Source: Petunia secreta (Eukaryota; Streptophyta; Magnoliopsida; Solanales; Solanaceae). From it: DNA of 64,000 nt. The stretch spans positions 18,357,501 to 18,421,500 of the forward strand of contig JARKIP010000021.1 in NCBI GenBank assembly GCA_029990175.1, in the 5' to 3' direction. The notes beneath the pieces were generated by a model that saw nothing but the letters and a program-made list of their open reading frames with translations, searched no databases and had not been told where the DNA came from. The position numbers were made by a program, and so were the translations under genes. Shown one piece after another: positions 45,553-59,334 of the stretch (position 1 is the stretch's first letter; each line of letters opens with the position of its first letter).

Positions 45553-46515
45553 ATGGCATCTTTTAATACAAATTGGTCAAATGATAGTTGTTCAAATTTT
45601 GATGATCTCTGTCTACTTTGTGGAGGAACTCACTTGTGGAAAAATTGTCCAAGTCTTTCAACCCTACGGGATTGGTTATGTGAATTTTCTGAAATTTTGG
45701 AATCGAACTTTTGTAAATTGTGTGGTGGTCAGTGGAATAGTTGTCCCAAGTGTCATATTTCTTCCCCTATCGATGTTTGTGATGATTCTAATAATATCTG
45801 TGAGTCTGACAGGAATAAAGAAGTGCAGGTTGTGAGCCAAAAGTTTCTAACGGAGCAAGCAAAACTCTTAGAAGCTTATAGGGATTTCAGGAGTGATCTT
45901 ACAAATATGACGAGACAGTTTATAGAAGAAAGAGTTGTGCTCAGACAAGAGATCGGCGAATTTGGCTAGGCTATTCACGACTTGGAGGCAAATTTGAGTG
46001 ATATGGTTGAGGTGTCTGATGCCCAATTATCAATTGTTGTGGATAGTAGATTTGAGATAGAAGAGTTTAGAAGCCAATTTGAGGAGCAAAAAATAGAATT
46101 CCTACCATTCGACCCAATATTAGTTGATGATGCCGATGTTGAGAAAATTTAATTAGATTCAAGTGAGGAAAAAGAAAACATCATATTTGAGGACTCTAGT
46201 TTTTCTGAAAGTGGCGGTGTCAAAAATAATGCAATTTTAGAATTGAAGTGCATTGGACCTCATTCCAATCATTTTTCAACATTGTGTTTGGATGGTAACA
46301 TGGAAATTGAGCCACCCGAGCCTATGAAGAAACCAAAGGAGGAGGAACAAGGTGCCTATATTTTAAAGTTTGTGATGACGAGGAGGCAAAACGACATCGT
46401 TCATTTAAAGGCCAAGAAGTGCAAGATGCGACAATGGTTACTTGGCCCTTTTGTATTTTTACCACCACCCAAGGACCATAGTCATAAGATTGAGACAAAG
46501 TTGGGGAGTCATTAG
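45553..46515 (+). pseudogene. Gag-like ORF of the LARD with zinc-knuckle motif
   Basis: One frame of about 320 codons from ATG 45553 to TAG 46515, broken by TAG at 45967 and TAA at 46150. Near the N-terminus CLLCGGTHLWKNC is a C-x2-C-x3-H-x4-C knuckle of the kind seen in Athila Gag, followed by CKLCGGQWNSCPKC. A coiled-coil stretch (about residues 95-200) comes next. The C-terminal part is basic and Pro-rich (LGPFVFLPPPKDHSH). No enzymatic domain. An RNA-binding, packaging-like role is inferred only from the knuckle. Confidence 0.65.
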
Positions 46516-46559
46516 TTCCAAGTGGAGGCAAAAGTAGTTTAATTGGCGTCGTCGTGCCA

Positions 46560-46800
<241 letters not shown>

Positions 46801-47088
46801 TATTGTTTTAGTCGTTTTCATTTATGTAGTATTACGCTTTTTTTCTCTTTTTTCTTGTCATTTTTGTAGGGATCGGGAAGTTCGAAATGCAAATCATGTA
46901 CGGGAAGTAGCGGCATAACCACTTAGATGAAGAGTTGCAGGACAATTGAAGCTAAGGTCTTAGCTAAATGCAGCTGAACCAAATTGAGAAAGATTACAGA
47001 AGTGCTGAAGTTCCACAACAATCAGACACCATAGCACTTAGCAATTTCAGACCTCGCAGGAAGCGATCTCAGCAGCGTCGCTTTGGGA
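46801..47088 (+). other. LARD non-coding DNA before the nested chromovirus
   Basis: No gene seen. Confidence 0.6.
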
Positions 47089-47093
47089 AAAGC
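47089..47093. repeat. TSD (AAAGC) left of nested chromovirus
   Basis: AAAGC directly precedes the LTR at 47094 and is repeated at 55935-55939 directly after the other LTR. Confidence 0.9.
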
Positions 47094-49581
47094 TGACACG
47101 ACCCGAAATCCGGCCAGGCCGTGCGGGCACCCGACATCCTCCCCTAGACCCGTCGGGCGAACCCTTACCAATTAAATTAGAAAAATAAATATAATAATTC
47201 ATAAATAAGGACAACACTTAAAACAAAAATACAGACATACTGATACCTCTAAGTTGTACAAAAGAAGTTACAGCTGACTACCCAACATACTAGGTTTAGG
47301 GCTATCCAGACTAGACATCTAAGAGTACAAAAGAAGACAAATACCTCCTGAAGGGAGCAAAATGCAACTGAAATAATAACCAATAAATTGGTGGCCATCC
47401 AGAATAAAAGCTGGCTCACCCTGACAGCTGAAGTCGTTTTCGCTCCTGAACAACGTGGCGAACTCAATCCTGGAGCGAAAAGATAGACAGAAAACAAACA
47501 ACAAACAAGGGTGAGTCAAAAGGACTCAATAAGTGGGGCAGACTAGCCATCTCAAAGAATAGGATAGCTAGCCAGGGAGAAAAGAAACAGATAAACCCAA
47601 TTCCTCTTATTTAAATTACAAAAAGGCAGAGCCAGATAATAACTAGAAACATGTATGAAACCTTAAACTCAGCCAGGAATACGAACCAGAAACATATCAA
47701 CAAATAAGCAATGCACGTATGAGCAGAACAGTAGTTATGTACCACAAGTCTACGCAATGGTATGAAAATGAAATGAAATGAGATGAAATGAAATGAAATG
47801 AAATCTGATGCAAAAGGTCACATGTGCTCCTCCTCCCATCTCGAAGCGGAATACTCCTGCATTCGAGGGGAATCCAATCTGATAACCAACTGGAGCGGAA
47901 TACTCCTGCTCCTGGGGCGGAATACTCCTGCACCCGATATAATATAAACCAGAGGCGGAATACTCCTGCACTCTCTTGGGGCGGAATACTCCTGCACCCG
48001 ATATAATACAATGGAACGGAATACTCCTGCTCCTGGGGCGGAATACTCCTGCCCTCAATATGATACAATGGAGCGGAATACTCCTGCTCCTGGGGCGGAA
48101 TACTCCTGCCCTCAATATGATACAATGGAGCGGAATACTCATGCTCCTGGGGCGGAATACTCCTGCACCCAATATGATATGCAATGTAATGCATATGAAT
48201 GACATATAATGCATATGAATGCAATGTGATGCAATAATAACCTTTCACCGGCGCGGGACTCTCATCGACAGCCGGGAAGTAGATGCCAACTTACAGCCAG
48301 GGTACAATACTCAGATCCTCATTGCAATACTAACAATAGGACATAACATATAATATACAATGTAAATCCAACGCTAAGGGGTAATGAGTACGCCTATCGG
48401 CAGCTACACACGTAAGGAACACGTGGTAGAAAATCCACGAGGCCAGGTGCCTCCAAAGAAATAGATATAAACACTTACCTTGTTACAAAGTTAGTACATC
48501 CACTCAATAACCGCTTGTCCTTTGGTTTTATTGCCAAACGATCCCACTCTATTCAATAAGCAGAAAAATATATTAAATTAGGCTAAAGGCTTCATTCCTC
48601 ACATTTTAGGGTAATCCAAGTAGGAACCTGATACCCTATTCGCATACGCAATACGCAGGCCAGGTCTATGTACAGGGTTTATGGTCACATAACCAAATCC
48701 TAAATAAATTATATTTATAAGTTGCCCATAACTCACTGAGTACGAATATATAATCAATTCCATTATTGGGGTCCATTTGACCCTTTAAACTATTAATTAA
48801 ACTTATTAAAATGATGTCTAATATTTTAAATTTGACCGTAAAAATATATTCAAACACACGTAATAAACTCAAATATATTAGGATCATTACCTGAATGTTT
48901 CAGGGTGAAAATTCTACTTTTTTCCGGACCCTTTTCTCATTTTCTGGCATTTTTCTTCCTCCTCGTCATTTTGTTTTCTCCCTGTTTCATATTGTTGATA
49001 GTGTTCTGCCCTTCGTTAATCACTTGAGCTTTTAAGCTCAAGTGACCACCGCCTAACTATTTTGTCTCCTTTCTTTTTTTTTTCCTTTTAAAATTCGCTG
49101 TTACGGTAAAAATTAAAATGGTGCCCTACGATATTCGAAATAATTCCAAATTTTGCATACAAGTTACACAAAATATATATAACATACTCGCGAAGGCGGA
49201 TCTCAAATCGGACTCCCGAAACTCAAGATGCGAATTTAAATAGAAAAAGTCAAATTATTTAACTTTCCGATTTTAGCGGAACCAGCCGAACAACATCAAA
49301 ATTCACTTTCGAAAGTTCACAAAAGTCATAAATAATCATACGAGCCTAACGGCGCTTTCGGATTTCGAATCGGAGCTCATATGCCCAAAACCGAACTCAA
49401 AAATCTCTTTTTAATATTTATCGCCAATAAAAACTGAAACCTTCTTCCGATGCCTACCAAACGAGGTCTGATATAGCTCAAATTTTACAGATAAGTCCCA
49501 ATGGATATTACGAATATTTTAAAATTATCGGCACACCAATCGGAGTCTTAACTTCCGAAACGACTGACCGAGGTCGTTTCA
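47094..49581 (-). repeat. Chromovirus B 3' LTR (2488 bp)
   Basis: On the plus strand TGACACGACCCGAAATC to GGTCGTTTCA. The minus-strand polypurine tract AAGTGGAGAAGAA lies at 49582-49594. It contains the 57-bp minisatellite with 11 motif copies and a conserved CACGTG near 48422. Confidence 0.93.
47845..48175 (-). repeat. Minisatellite in LTR B (11 motif copies)
   Basis: Eleven GCGGAATACTCCTGC-type motifs, the right part arranged in 57-bp units (48071, 48128). Because 57 is a multiple of three, long repetitive frames stay open on both strands; these are not taken as genes. Confidence 0.92.
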
Positions 49582-52500
49582 TTCTTCTCCACTTAAACTC
49601 TCGTTCGTCCTCGAACGAGCCTAAGTCTAAAGCAAGATTCACGCTGTTAATAAAAGAATTTGCACGACCTTCATAAACTATCCCACAGAATTTTTTCCTC
49701 ATGATTACAGAAATAAAACTATAACACGAACAATGAACTCTTGGAATAAAATATATCTGGATAATATGATATTACCATTGCCCGAATTATTCTGACTAAG
49801 ATGATCCTTCCTCGATCACTAGAGGAGAGTTCTACATTTTTGAAACGAAGATACACAGAACTTTGAATGGGTTAACATGATTAAGTCGATAATCACCTCT
49901 TCAATATACCTTTCGATATAGAACAAGTCGATGAAACTAGGAATTAACTCACGCTTGATGCAATAGGGAAGCTTTTGAAGTACCTTGTTATTACACACTA
50001 TAGAAGATTTGATGCAAGCTATATCATATTTTTACGAACACACTATGCAACATCTTAGCTGATGTTAGTATTGTTCCGCAAGCTCCTTGTGGGAATGTAG
50101 TTACTCATATCCCAATGTTTGTCAAAGGTTCATCTAAACAGGGTCTATCATAGAAAGATAAGGATCATGTAAATACTATTGGATAGTATGATCCAGACCA
50201 GGAATGATCTTCAGACTGAACATCTACTTCAGGGTATTGTCTTTGAAGTAGAAATATTATGACTTGAAAAAGTGAAAATAAAATAGAGATGTAGTTCGAC
50301 CATGAGCCGAGACAGAATACCAGCAATAAAGTTGATTATATGTTCACTTATAATGTTAAAGTAACTTCTTAAAGAATTGAGGTGTGAAAGAAATATACAC
50401 ACCAATGATGGATTATCGAGAAGTTGCACTAGACCTTTAACTCTAAATTTCCATGAAGTAAAACAGCGTCAGTATGAGGATCCAGTTCTAGTTGAATACA
50501 GACAGATAGCCAGCTTATATATGATCAGGTTGCCAGCTTATCTCTGGCATTAATAGATTATTAGTGGGTTTAGCAATGATCGACACTCATTGTAGGTTTC
50601 TGTCGTGGCCTTACTTTGGGTCGTGAGAAAAGGGGTATCAACACCTCAGAGATTTAATATTACCATTCAGTATTTGGAGGAAGACTCCTCCACTTAAAGC
50701 ACAAACTAATGCAGCCATTTGAATAGGAATAACCATCCTCACACAGTCTGCTGGACTAAAGAAGATTTAGCTAAAAGCTGAACGTAGGCAGACTTAAGCT
50801 ACCAACTACCCTTTCGAGTTGCCAAACAGCTGCAACTCTCGAGTTCACAACTCCATACCTTTGCTGTAAACACCACCGCCTGATGGATGGTACTTTTACA
50901 AAATTTCGGCAGAGTTTCTTCTGAAACTGGATGATCCGCAAAACAGAACCAGCGCTATACTATACATAGGAATGGATACCTGGATAAGCTGATATCCAAA
51001 ACAATAATATGCTTACCCTGCTACAATAACACGTACTCTGTCTCAACACAGGGAACGTCACAAGTGGCTACCAATCGCCCAAGCTCACTAGTGCCGGACG
51101 AAGAAGAAATGGAAATAGATCGAGGATAGAAATAATTAGAACTTCGAGAAGCTCATCTTCTTATTTACTTGGCCACCAGAGCTAGATTACTTCCGCGTTA
51201 AGCTAGCCAAAGAACCGCAATTGAAGAAATAGGCATTAAATAAGCTTTATGGAACAACACCCATGCCAATTTAGCCTTCTCATAAGAAGAGAATTCCAAC
51301 AATTTATCGGTAAACTCTTTTATAATAGAGAGAAGCTCATAGAATAACATGACGTTACTAACATTTCGAACCAAGAGGAGATACGTAGATCGAGTATTAC
51401 TTACTAACCACTTTACACTGGAAGAAACAAAACAATAACACTTACTGATGGTGAAGAATTAGGATCCCATTATCCTACCAACACGGAATTCTGAGAAGAG
51501 ATGTAAACTGATTTGACATAATAACAGAAGGTGGAACAACAAGATGCCAGACAGACCATACCGATACTCACTTACAAATCTCTCCCATTTAAACCAGATA
51601 AACTAGTAGGGTCATCATAAATACCAGGAATCAATCATATCAGAGGCTCATCCCTCCACCACAACCGATTCTTAATAGAAACGACATCCCAGGAAACCAT
51701 CAAAACATGATAAGACACGCCATTTCCAGATCGATCGAAAAATCAAATCTTACTCACATCTAAGAGAAGAAGAAATCTCAGGGTCTACTATATCGGATAC
51801 CTCAGCATCCCACCAGACAAGCAGTTCAAATAACTGCCTCTGCAGCTGAGTTGGGCAGCCACCCTGATAATTACTTCCAAAAGAATCACTACCACCACAC
51901 TCTCGACCTCTACTGGATGGTGGCATCTCTGTGGCTGATTGAGATCTAAATAAAATCCCCTGCGACTGTGCAGGTGCCTGATGTCGAGAGAAAGGACGAC
52001 TGCCTACTTTCCGGAGCAAAGGAAAACTCCTCAAAGGATAATCAGACTCACGACAATGATAACACCTTTTCGCTGGACAAATGGTTGATGGCTGTAAAGA
52101 AAAGACTGAATCTGATCTTGACGAACTACTTGCGCACTCTGAGAATCACGCGCCACAAGCTAAGACAACCTAGGAAGTAACCTCCCAAAATAATCAGAAC
52201 TCTTACCTCCAAATTGGGGTATAGTACCCACCAGGGCTGTGGGATCTCTTGCTCTCCCACTCTAACTCTTCCCGCTCTAACTTATGCTATGCCTAATACC
52301 TCTGAGCAATATCAACAAAAACATCAAATGAAGTCCTGACCTCAATTTCTCGAGCCATCTGGGATCTCAAGGAAGGAGAAAGGTCAAGAATAAATCTTTG
52401 AACATTCTCGAAAGGTTCATGGACTAGTTCTAGTACATATCTAGCCATTCTATAGAATTCATACTCATATTCTGAAACACCAACAGGCTAACCGACAGGC

Positions 52501-53390
52501 TACCATGTCCAATCCACTCAAACTGGCAACACTTTTCATCTCGCTCGCTACTCGAAAGGAATTTTTCCATGAATCTAGAAGAAAAACCGAACCAAGTTAG
52601 CTAACAAGAGAGCGGTCCACCAATCCAAGGCTGGACCTTGAAACTGGAAAGCAGAATAATCAACACCATACCGCTCGACATAATCAAGAACCTGAAGGAT
52701 ACGCTTACATTATTGTATTTTAAAATTTTACACAGGGATTATCTGATGCATAGCTTAAGAATATCGGAAGGTTCAACCGCGTAAAATAATGCAGCTTTTT
52801 CAGATACTCGGACCGAGCCATTACTCGGGCTAGCTAACAAGCCAGAATAACTAGAGGCACAACACATGCTGCCTCCGGAACATACTTTACTACGGCAATG
52901 TTAAGAACTGGAATAGAAGCTCCCTGAGACCGAACGTCTACATCTGCGGCAACCTAATAAGCTGCTTAGCGAATAATAGGTTCTCGCAGTATCTGCGTTG
53001 CGAAGATTCTCGTAAAAGCATCGTAGAGAGCCAAGGGAACCACAAGGCCCTGCTCCCTTACCCATCGCGAGCTCGTACAACTGGGGCCTCCGTAACTAGG
53101 TCGTCAGCACGATAAAAAAAACTCTCGGGGCTTCGTCAGTGCTAGCCCCACGCTAGACTGCTTCGTCTTAAACTCATACCGTTTGTTGATTTATCGCACG
53201 AGGGTTTCACAATTACCACGAAGGAATTAATGAAAATACTTTTGCATCCTAGACCGACGCACGATCAGAAAAGAAGGAAGTGAAACTTCCTAAATGCCAT
53301 CATAGCCTCTCGTAGATAAGTACGGACGTCTACGTACCCATCAGCGAGACTCTACTAGACACTGTCTTAGTCTGGATAAACTCTAAACTG
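49582..53390 (-). pseudogene. Chromovirus B interior: gag remnant and scrambled fragments
   Basis: From right to left: leader, then gag-like sequence (about 53180-51750) resembling chromovirus A gag (a degraded knuckle region near 52060-52000, a PPSSRGRECGGSDSFG stretch and a protease-like SDIVDPE). Left of this, 49600-51740 has no continuous domain. Short pieces match the first chromovirus: integrase-side sequence at 50463-50512 (plus), an LTR end with altered PBS at about 50560-50642 (plus), and an LTR segment at about 50890-51000 (minus). Confidence 0.7.
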
Positions 53391-53403
53391 GGTTCTGATA
53401 CCA
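53391..53403 (-). other. Chromovirus B PBS (initiator tRNA-Met)
   Basis: The minus strand reads TGGTATCAGAACC, two bases from the LTR end; one base differs from the usual TGGTATCAGAGCC. Confidence 0.88.
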
Positions 53404-53405
53404 AC

Positions 53406-55934
53406 TGACACCACCCGGAATTCGGCCAGGCTGTGCGGGCACCCGACATCCTCCCCTAGACCCGTCGGGCGAACCCTTACCAATTAAATTAGAAAAATAA
53501 ATATAATAATTCATAAATAAGTACAACACTTAAAACAAAAACACAGACATACTGATACCTCTAAGCTGTACAAAAGAAGTTACAGCTGACTACCCAACAT
53601 ACTAGGTTTAGGGCTATCCAGACTAGACATCTAAGAGTACAAAAGAAGACAAATACCTCCTGAAGGGAGCAAAATGCAACTGAAATAATAACCAATAAAT
53701 TGGTGGCCATCCGGAATAAAAGCTGGCTCACCCTGACAGCTGAAGTCGTCTTCGCTCCTGAACAACGTGGCGAACTCAATCCTGGAGCGAACCTGCCGAA
53801 ACGAAATAGATAGACAGAAAACAAACAACAAACAAGGGTGAGTCAAAAGGAATCAATAAGTGGGGCAGACTAGCCACCTCAAAGAATAGGATAGCTAGCC
53901 AGGGAGAAAAGAAACAGATAAACCCAATTCCTCTTATTTAAATTACAAAAAGGCAGAGACAGATAATAACTAGAAACATGTATGAAACCTTAAACTCAGC
54001 CAGGAATACGAGCCAGAAACATATCAACAAATAAGCAATGCACGTATGAGCAGAACAGTAGTTATGTACCACAAGTCTACGCAATGGTATGAAAATGAAA
54101 TGAAATCTGATGCAAAAGGTCACATGTGCTCGTCCTCCCATCTCGAAGCGGAATACTCCTGCATTCGAGGGGAATCCAATCTGATAACCAACTGGAGCGG
54201 AATACTCCTGCTCCTGAGGCGGAATACTCCTGCACCCGATATAATATAAACCAGAGGCAGAATACTCCTGCACTCTCTTGGGGCGGAATACTCCTGCACC
54301 CGATATAATACAATGGAACGGAATACTCTTGCTCCTAGGGCGGAATACTCCTGCCCTCAATATGATACAATGGAGTGGAATACTCCTGCTCCTGGGGCGG
54401 AATACTCCTGCCCTCAATATGATACAATGGAGCGGAATACTCCTGCTCCTGGGGCGGAATACTCCTGCCCTCAATATGATACAATGGAGCGGAATACTCA
54501 TGCTCCTGGGGCGGAATACTCCTGCACCCAATATGATATGCAATGTAATGCATATGAATGACATATAATGCATATGAATGCAATGTGATGCAATAATAAC
54601 CTTTCACCGGCGCGGGACTCACATCGACAGCCGGGAAGTAGATGCCAACTTACAGCCAGGGTACAATACTCAGATCCTCATTGCAATACTAACAATAGGA
54701 CATAACATATAATATACAATGTAAATCCAATGCTAAGGCGTAATGAGTACGCCTATCGGCAGCTACACACGTAAGGAACACGTGGTAGAAAATCCACGAG
54801 GCCAGGAGCCTCCAAAGAAATGGATATAAACACTTACCTTGTTACAAAGTTAGTACATCCACTCAATAACCGCTTGTCCTTTGGTTTCATTGCCAAACGA
54901 TCCCACTCTATTCAATAAGCAGTAAAATATATCAAATTAGGCTAAAGGCTTCATTCCTCACATTTTAGGGTAATCCAGGTAGGAACCTGATACCCTATTC
55001 GCATACGCAGTACGCAGGCCAGGCCTATGTACAGGGTTTATGGTCACATAACCAAATCCTAAATAAATTACATTTATAAGTTGCCCATAACTTACTGAGT
55101 ACGAATATATAATCAATTCCATTATCGGGGTCCATTTGACCCTTTAAACTATTAATTGAACTTATTAAAACGATGTCTAATATTCCAAATTTGACCGTAA
55201 AAATATATTCAAACACACGTAATAAACTCAAATATATTAGGATCATTACCTGAATGTTTCAGGGTGAAAATTCTACTTTTTTCCGGACCCTTTTCTCATT
55301 TTCTGGCATTTTTCTTCCTCCCCGTCATTTTGTTTTCTCCCTGTTTCATATTTTTTATAGTGTTCTGCCCTTCATTAATCACTTTAAGCTCAAGTGACCA
55401 CCGCCTAACTATTTTGTCTCCTTTTCCTTTTTTTTTCTTTTAAAATTCGCTGTTACGGTAAAAATTAAAACGGTGCCCTACAATATTCGAAATAATTCCA
55501 ACTTTTGCATACAAGTTACACAAAATATATATAACATACTCGCGAAGGCGGATCTCAAATCGGACTCCCGAAACTCAAGATGCGAATTTAAATAGAAAAA
55601 GTCAAATTATTTAACTTTCGGCATTTTAGCGGAACTAGCCGAACAACATCAAAATTCACTTTCGAAAGTTCACAAAAGTCATAAATAATCATACGAGCCT
55701 AACGGCGCTTTCGGATTTCGAATCGGAGCTCATATGCCCAAAACCGAACTCAAAAATTTCTTTTTAATATTTATCGCCAATAAAAACTGAAACCTTCTTC
55801 CGATGCCTACCAATCGAGGTCTTATTTAGCTCAAATTTTACACATAAGTCCTAATGGATATTACGAATATTTTAAAATTATCGGCACACCAATCGGAGTC
55901 CTAACTTCCGAAACGACTGACCGAGGTCGTTTCA
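53406..55934 (-). repeat. Chromovirus B 5' LTR (2529 bp)
   Basis: On the plus strand TGACACCACCCGGAATTC to GGTCGTTTCA. Longer than its partner mainly because of one more 57-bp minisatellite unit and a short insert near 53795. ORFs inside are products of the minisatellite. Confidence 0.93.
54147..54530 (-). repeat. Minisatellite in LTR B 5' copy (13 motif copies)
   Basis: Thirteen copies of the 15-bp motif; 57-bp units start at 54373, 54430 and 54487. One unit more than the partner LTR, showing change in copy number after, or during, the last round of transposition. Confidence 0.92.
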
Positions 55935-55939
55935 AAAGC

Positions 55940-58900
55940 TTTGAGCTGTTGCGACACTTAGAAAATTTTCTCGTCCAAATCTGCGTCAAAACACAGCTGA
56001 AGCGTCCCACCCTTAATCGCTTTGGGTTAGGCAGACTGTTCCAAAACTGTGGATGCGATCTCCAGATGTCGCTCTACTGAACGCTTCCAGGTATGTTTTA
56101 CGGGTCAACCCAGTTTTGACCCGCAACAGCTTTATACGTAAAACACATACCCATATCCCCTGTTTAGAACGAAAGAGCAGAATATACAGAACAACACTAA
56201 CCAACAAAACAAACGAACATCTTCTTCTAAGAAGCAATTCAATCTCTTCCACTACTTCAACGCTACACTGGTAAGTCCTCTTCTTGTTCTCTCGCAGTGC
56301 TGCTACACGTTGACAGTCCCAGCCCCTTCCCCCTTAGACGCTAAGTTGTTTATGTATGGTGGATTTTGTGAACCCTTGTTGAGTCTTTGTTTGCGCTGCT
56401 GCTGTGAACCCTTATAGGGTAATTTGGTTGGTATCTTTGGTATGAAAGTCCCATGAAAAATTGGGAGGGTCACCCCTTCCAAGCGTCTATGAAACTTAAG
56501 CTTGATGTTTATGCGCATAACATGTTCAATAAAATGCCGCAGTGACTAAAATTTGAATTTTTGTGAATTCTTGAGTAGCAAAATTACATATAGGCATAAA
56601 TTGAACATTGTGATGATCTCTAGGATTAAAATTGGTCGCGTTTGAGCTAAATTTGACTTGAACATGAGGTAAAGTGTGCCATAAACCATTGTCACGCATG
56701 ATATGTGCTAAAGCTCGACTATTCCCATTCTTGTCGACCTCTTCTCTTAGATGTGGTTAGATAGTTCATTTTACTTTGTAGCATAATTAGGAGTAAGTGT
56801 GGAGTGCTCGCATTATGTTTGCACACATTGATTGGATAGGTTGCTTGAAATAAAATTATGCGCCCGCTTTAAGAAAGTCTGAGTGCCTCTCACCACCATC
56901 TTAACTCCACAGTAAGCTTTCATAATCATGAGCATTGCTGCTCTTTAGGTCTAGTGCTAGAAATGGTCTCATGTGGTGACGGTCTAGAACAAACAAGACC
57001 AAAAAAAATAGAAAGAAAGAAAATGTTTCGAACTACATGTGCTTTGATGGTGCGATCTAAGAAGCGACTCATCTATATTAAATTATTACATTACTAAGCT
57101 TTTAATGCATAAGAGCACTTGCCAATCTGTGCAAAGATGAGTTAGCCCTTAACTGGTTTGAGTAATTTATATAGCATGGGAATTACCGGAAGTCATTTAC
57201 TGAGTGGTGGTGCTAGCTAAGTCTGTTGATAGCTATTGTAGTTTAATGACCATGTCTGCTGCTTCTTATATATGTGTGCCGAAGTGCTTCATGTACTCAT
57301 GCTAGCTTGGACCTTGTTCAACTAATGTTGGACTGGTATAAGCTACTAATTATTTTTACTAAGTGGCAGGCACATCCAATGGCTAAAACAGGAAATGAGA
57401 ACATTGCCTAGCTTATCAGAAAATAAGGAGAAAATTGGGTTCCTGTGTACCTGCTCAACTGAGGATCCCGCGTCCGCTAGCGCCAAAAGCCTAGGCCGTT
57501 TGACCTTCAGGGAAGTTCCTCTAACTATTGCACTTTATTTTATCGCATTGAGGACATTGCTTTATTCAAGTGTGGAGTGAGAAAATTCCCAAAATTTTTG
57601 AGCTTGTGGATGACTGTGCTTTTAGGAATTTCTTTTAGCAATTTTTACTTTTGTCACTTGACTTTATTTTTATTTGTTTCTTTCTTTATTAATATAAAAA
57701 ATGAAAAAAAAAATTAGAAAACTAATGAAAAATTTCAAAAATATTTTCTTTTTAGTTTTAGTTAGTGGTACATGTAATCCACCCCGTGGTTTTTCTTATG
57801 GCCTCGGTTCTTTTTCATGGGTAGACCTTTGAACCGTGTAATTTTTATTTTTAGGAGTAGTATATTATTGGTTAGTAGAATATATTAGAAAAATTGATAG
57901 AATGCTAGGTGCCTTTGGTTTGTTTAATACCAGTAGATTTAGACTTGAGCATATGCTAATTGTGAATCCCTTTAGGTCTTAAAATATTGATGCATGCCTT
58001 GAAAAATTGGAATGACCTTCTTGAGACACTTAAGTTCAACTACTTAACTCTATTGTGAACTATTTCACTTTATTGCTTAAATTTTAAAAGTTGCACCTTA
58101 TTTGCTTAAACTGAGAGTTGGAATGGAATCGTCTTAAGTGAACTATGTGTGATGTGTGATGTGAGGTATTTTTTCTTATGTTCTGTGCTTGCATATTGAT
58201 GTCTAGAACTTGCCCCGTGTGTGTTCAAAGCAAAATCCTAGGTTTGCTCTAGTTGGGAGATGATACATGTGTTTCTTTGATAAGTCCTTTTCGCCCTGAT
58301 TAGCCTACCCTTTAATATTATCCTTACTAAGCCCTTTTGAGCCTATTGACTTTTTTATTGGCACCCACATTGCAAGCCTTATCCCTTTTGTTCTTAATTA
58401 TCTTCTTTTTGAACCCGTACTCCTTAGAGCACTTTAAAAATACTTTTATTTGTGGAGTTGTGATTGAAAAATTGGGTGGATTTTGAGTGGAACCAATGAA
58501 AGAAAAGTATGGTGCAATTTGAAAAATCATTCGCAAGGTTGAGAAAAAAATATTAAAAAGAAAAAAATAAAATAAAAATGAAAAACAGAAAAATATAGAA
58601 AATAAAAGAAAAAATCTCAATCCTTACTAGTGTTGTGCAAATTTAAGAAAATGCTTAAAGTTGAGAGGGAGATTCTTGAGTGTATGTTGGGCGGCTGCTT
58701 GGTTGGTTTTGATAAGAATTGTGGAAAATTGAAAATGGTGTATTAAAGTGCTTAGGGAGGTAGTCACTATTTTATCCATATTTATCTTGCCCGTCCTTTA
58801 GCCTATATTATAACCCTTAAAGTCCTAGTTAATTCCGATTAGAGTGAGCTTACATTAGTGGAGTCCTACACTACGGGCAAGCCTATGGTACGTCGTGTTT

Positions 58901-59334
58901 GGCACGTGAACTTCTTTGTGAGAGCGAGTGAATTCTTTCTATATTATGTCCCTAATCTATTCTTGAAATATATTCTATGTGTGATTTTTGGGACGCTCTC
59001 TTGATTCATTATTTTTAGGTGAGGGCACATGGTTTGCGAAAGATAGGTGAAGTTATTGACTTCTTGGTTGAGTGAATGTGTGTGATTTTGTGAAAGATTA
59101 GTTATATTGAGTCAGTTTTTGAAATTGAGATGTCTTGGGTTGGTTGTTCTAGCATTTAAAAATATGATGGATTCTTGGCATGTTGTGGGTCACATGGTAT
59201 GTATTTATGCTCTTGTCTAATGGTTGGTATCAACCATAATCATAGGTAGACCTGTTCTATCGAGTGTTGGGATCTAATTGGGAAATTGATTTTGGTAATT
59301 GCTCGAGGGCGATCAAAGTCTAAGTGCGGGGTGG
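55940..59334 (+). other. LARD non-coding 3' interior
   Basis: About 3.4 kb without a credible gene; short ORFs lack recognisable content. A/T-rich tracts near 57690-57730 and 58545-58615. Ends with a purine-rich tract AAGTGCGGGGTGG (59322-59334) directly before the LTR TG. Confidence 0.75.
59322..59334 (+). other. LARD polypurine tract
   Basis: AAGTGCGGGGTGG adjoins TGATGTTTGG, giving the element's orientation. Confidence 0.75.

Larger units (their letters stand above)
47094..55934 (-). mobile_element. Nested chromovirus B (non-autonomous, mosaic interior)
   Basis: LTRs at 47094-49581 (3') and 53406-55934 (5') in direct orientation, PBS next to the latter, polypurine tract next to the former, perfect AAAGC TSDs. 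The LTRs differ by about 3% by eye. The 3.8-kb interior retains a badly decayed gag and a jumble of short chromovirus pieces, with no recognisable intact RT or integrase. Confidence 0.9.

Noticed and set aside
47845..48175. CRISPR-like appearance of short repeats with spacers
   Set aside because: Spacers are themselves repeated, the array lies inside a plant LTR, and there are no cas genes.
47697..54622. Repetitive ORFs of about 80-210 codons on both strands (AGVFRPRSRSIPLHC-type repeats)
   Set aside because: They arise from the 57-bp LTR minisatellite, whose length keeps all frames open. No initiation context or domain supports a protein.
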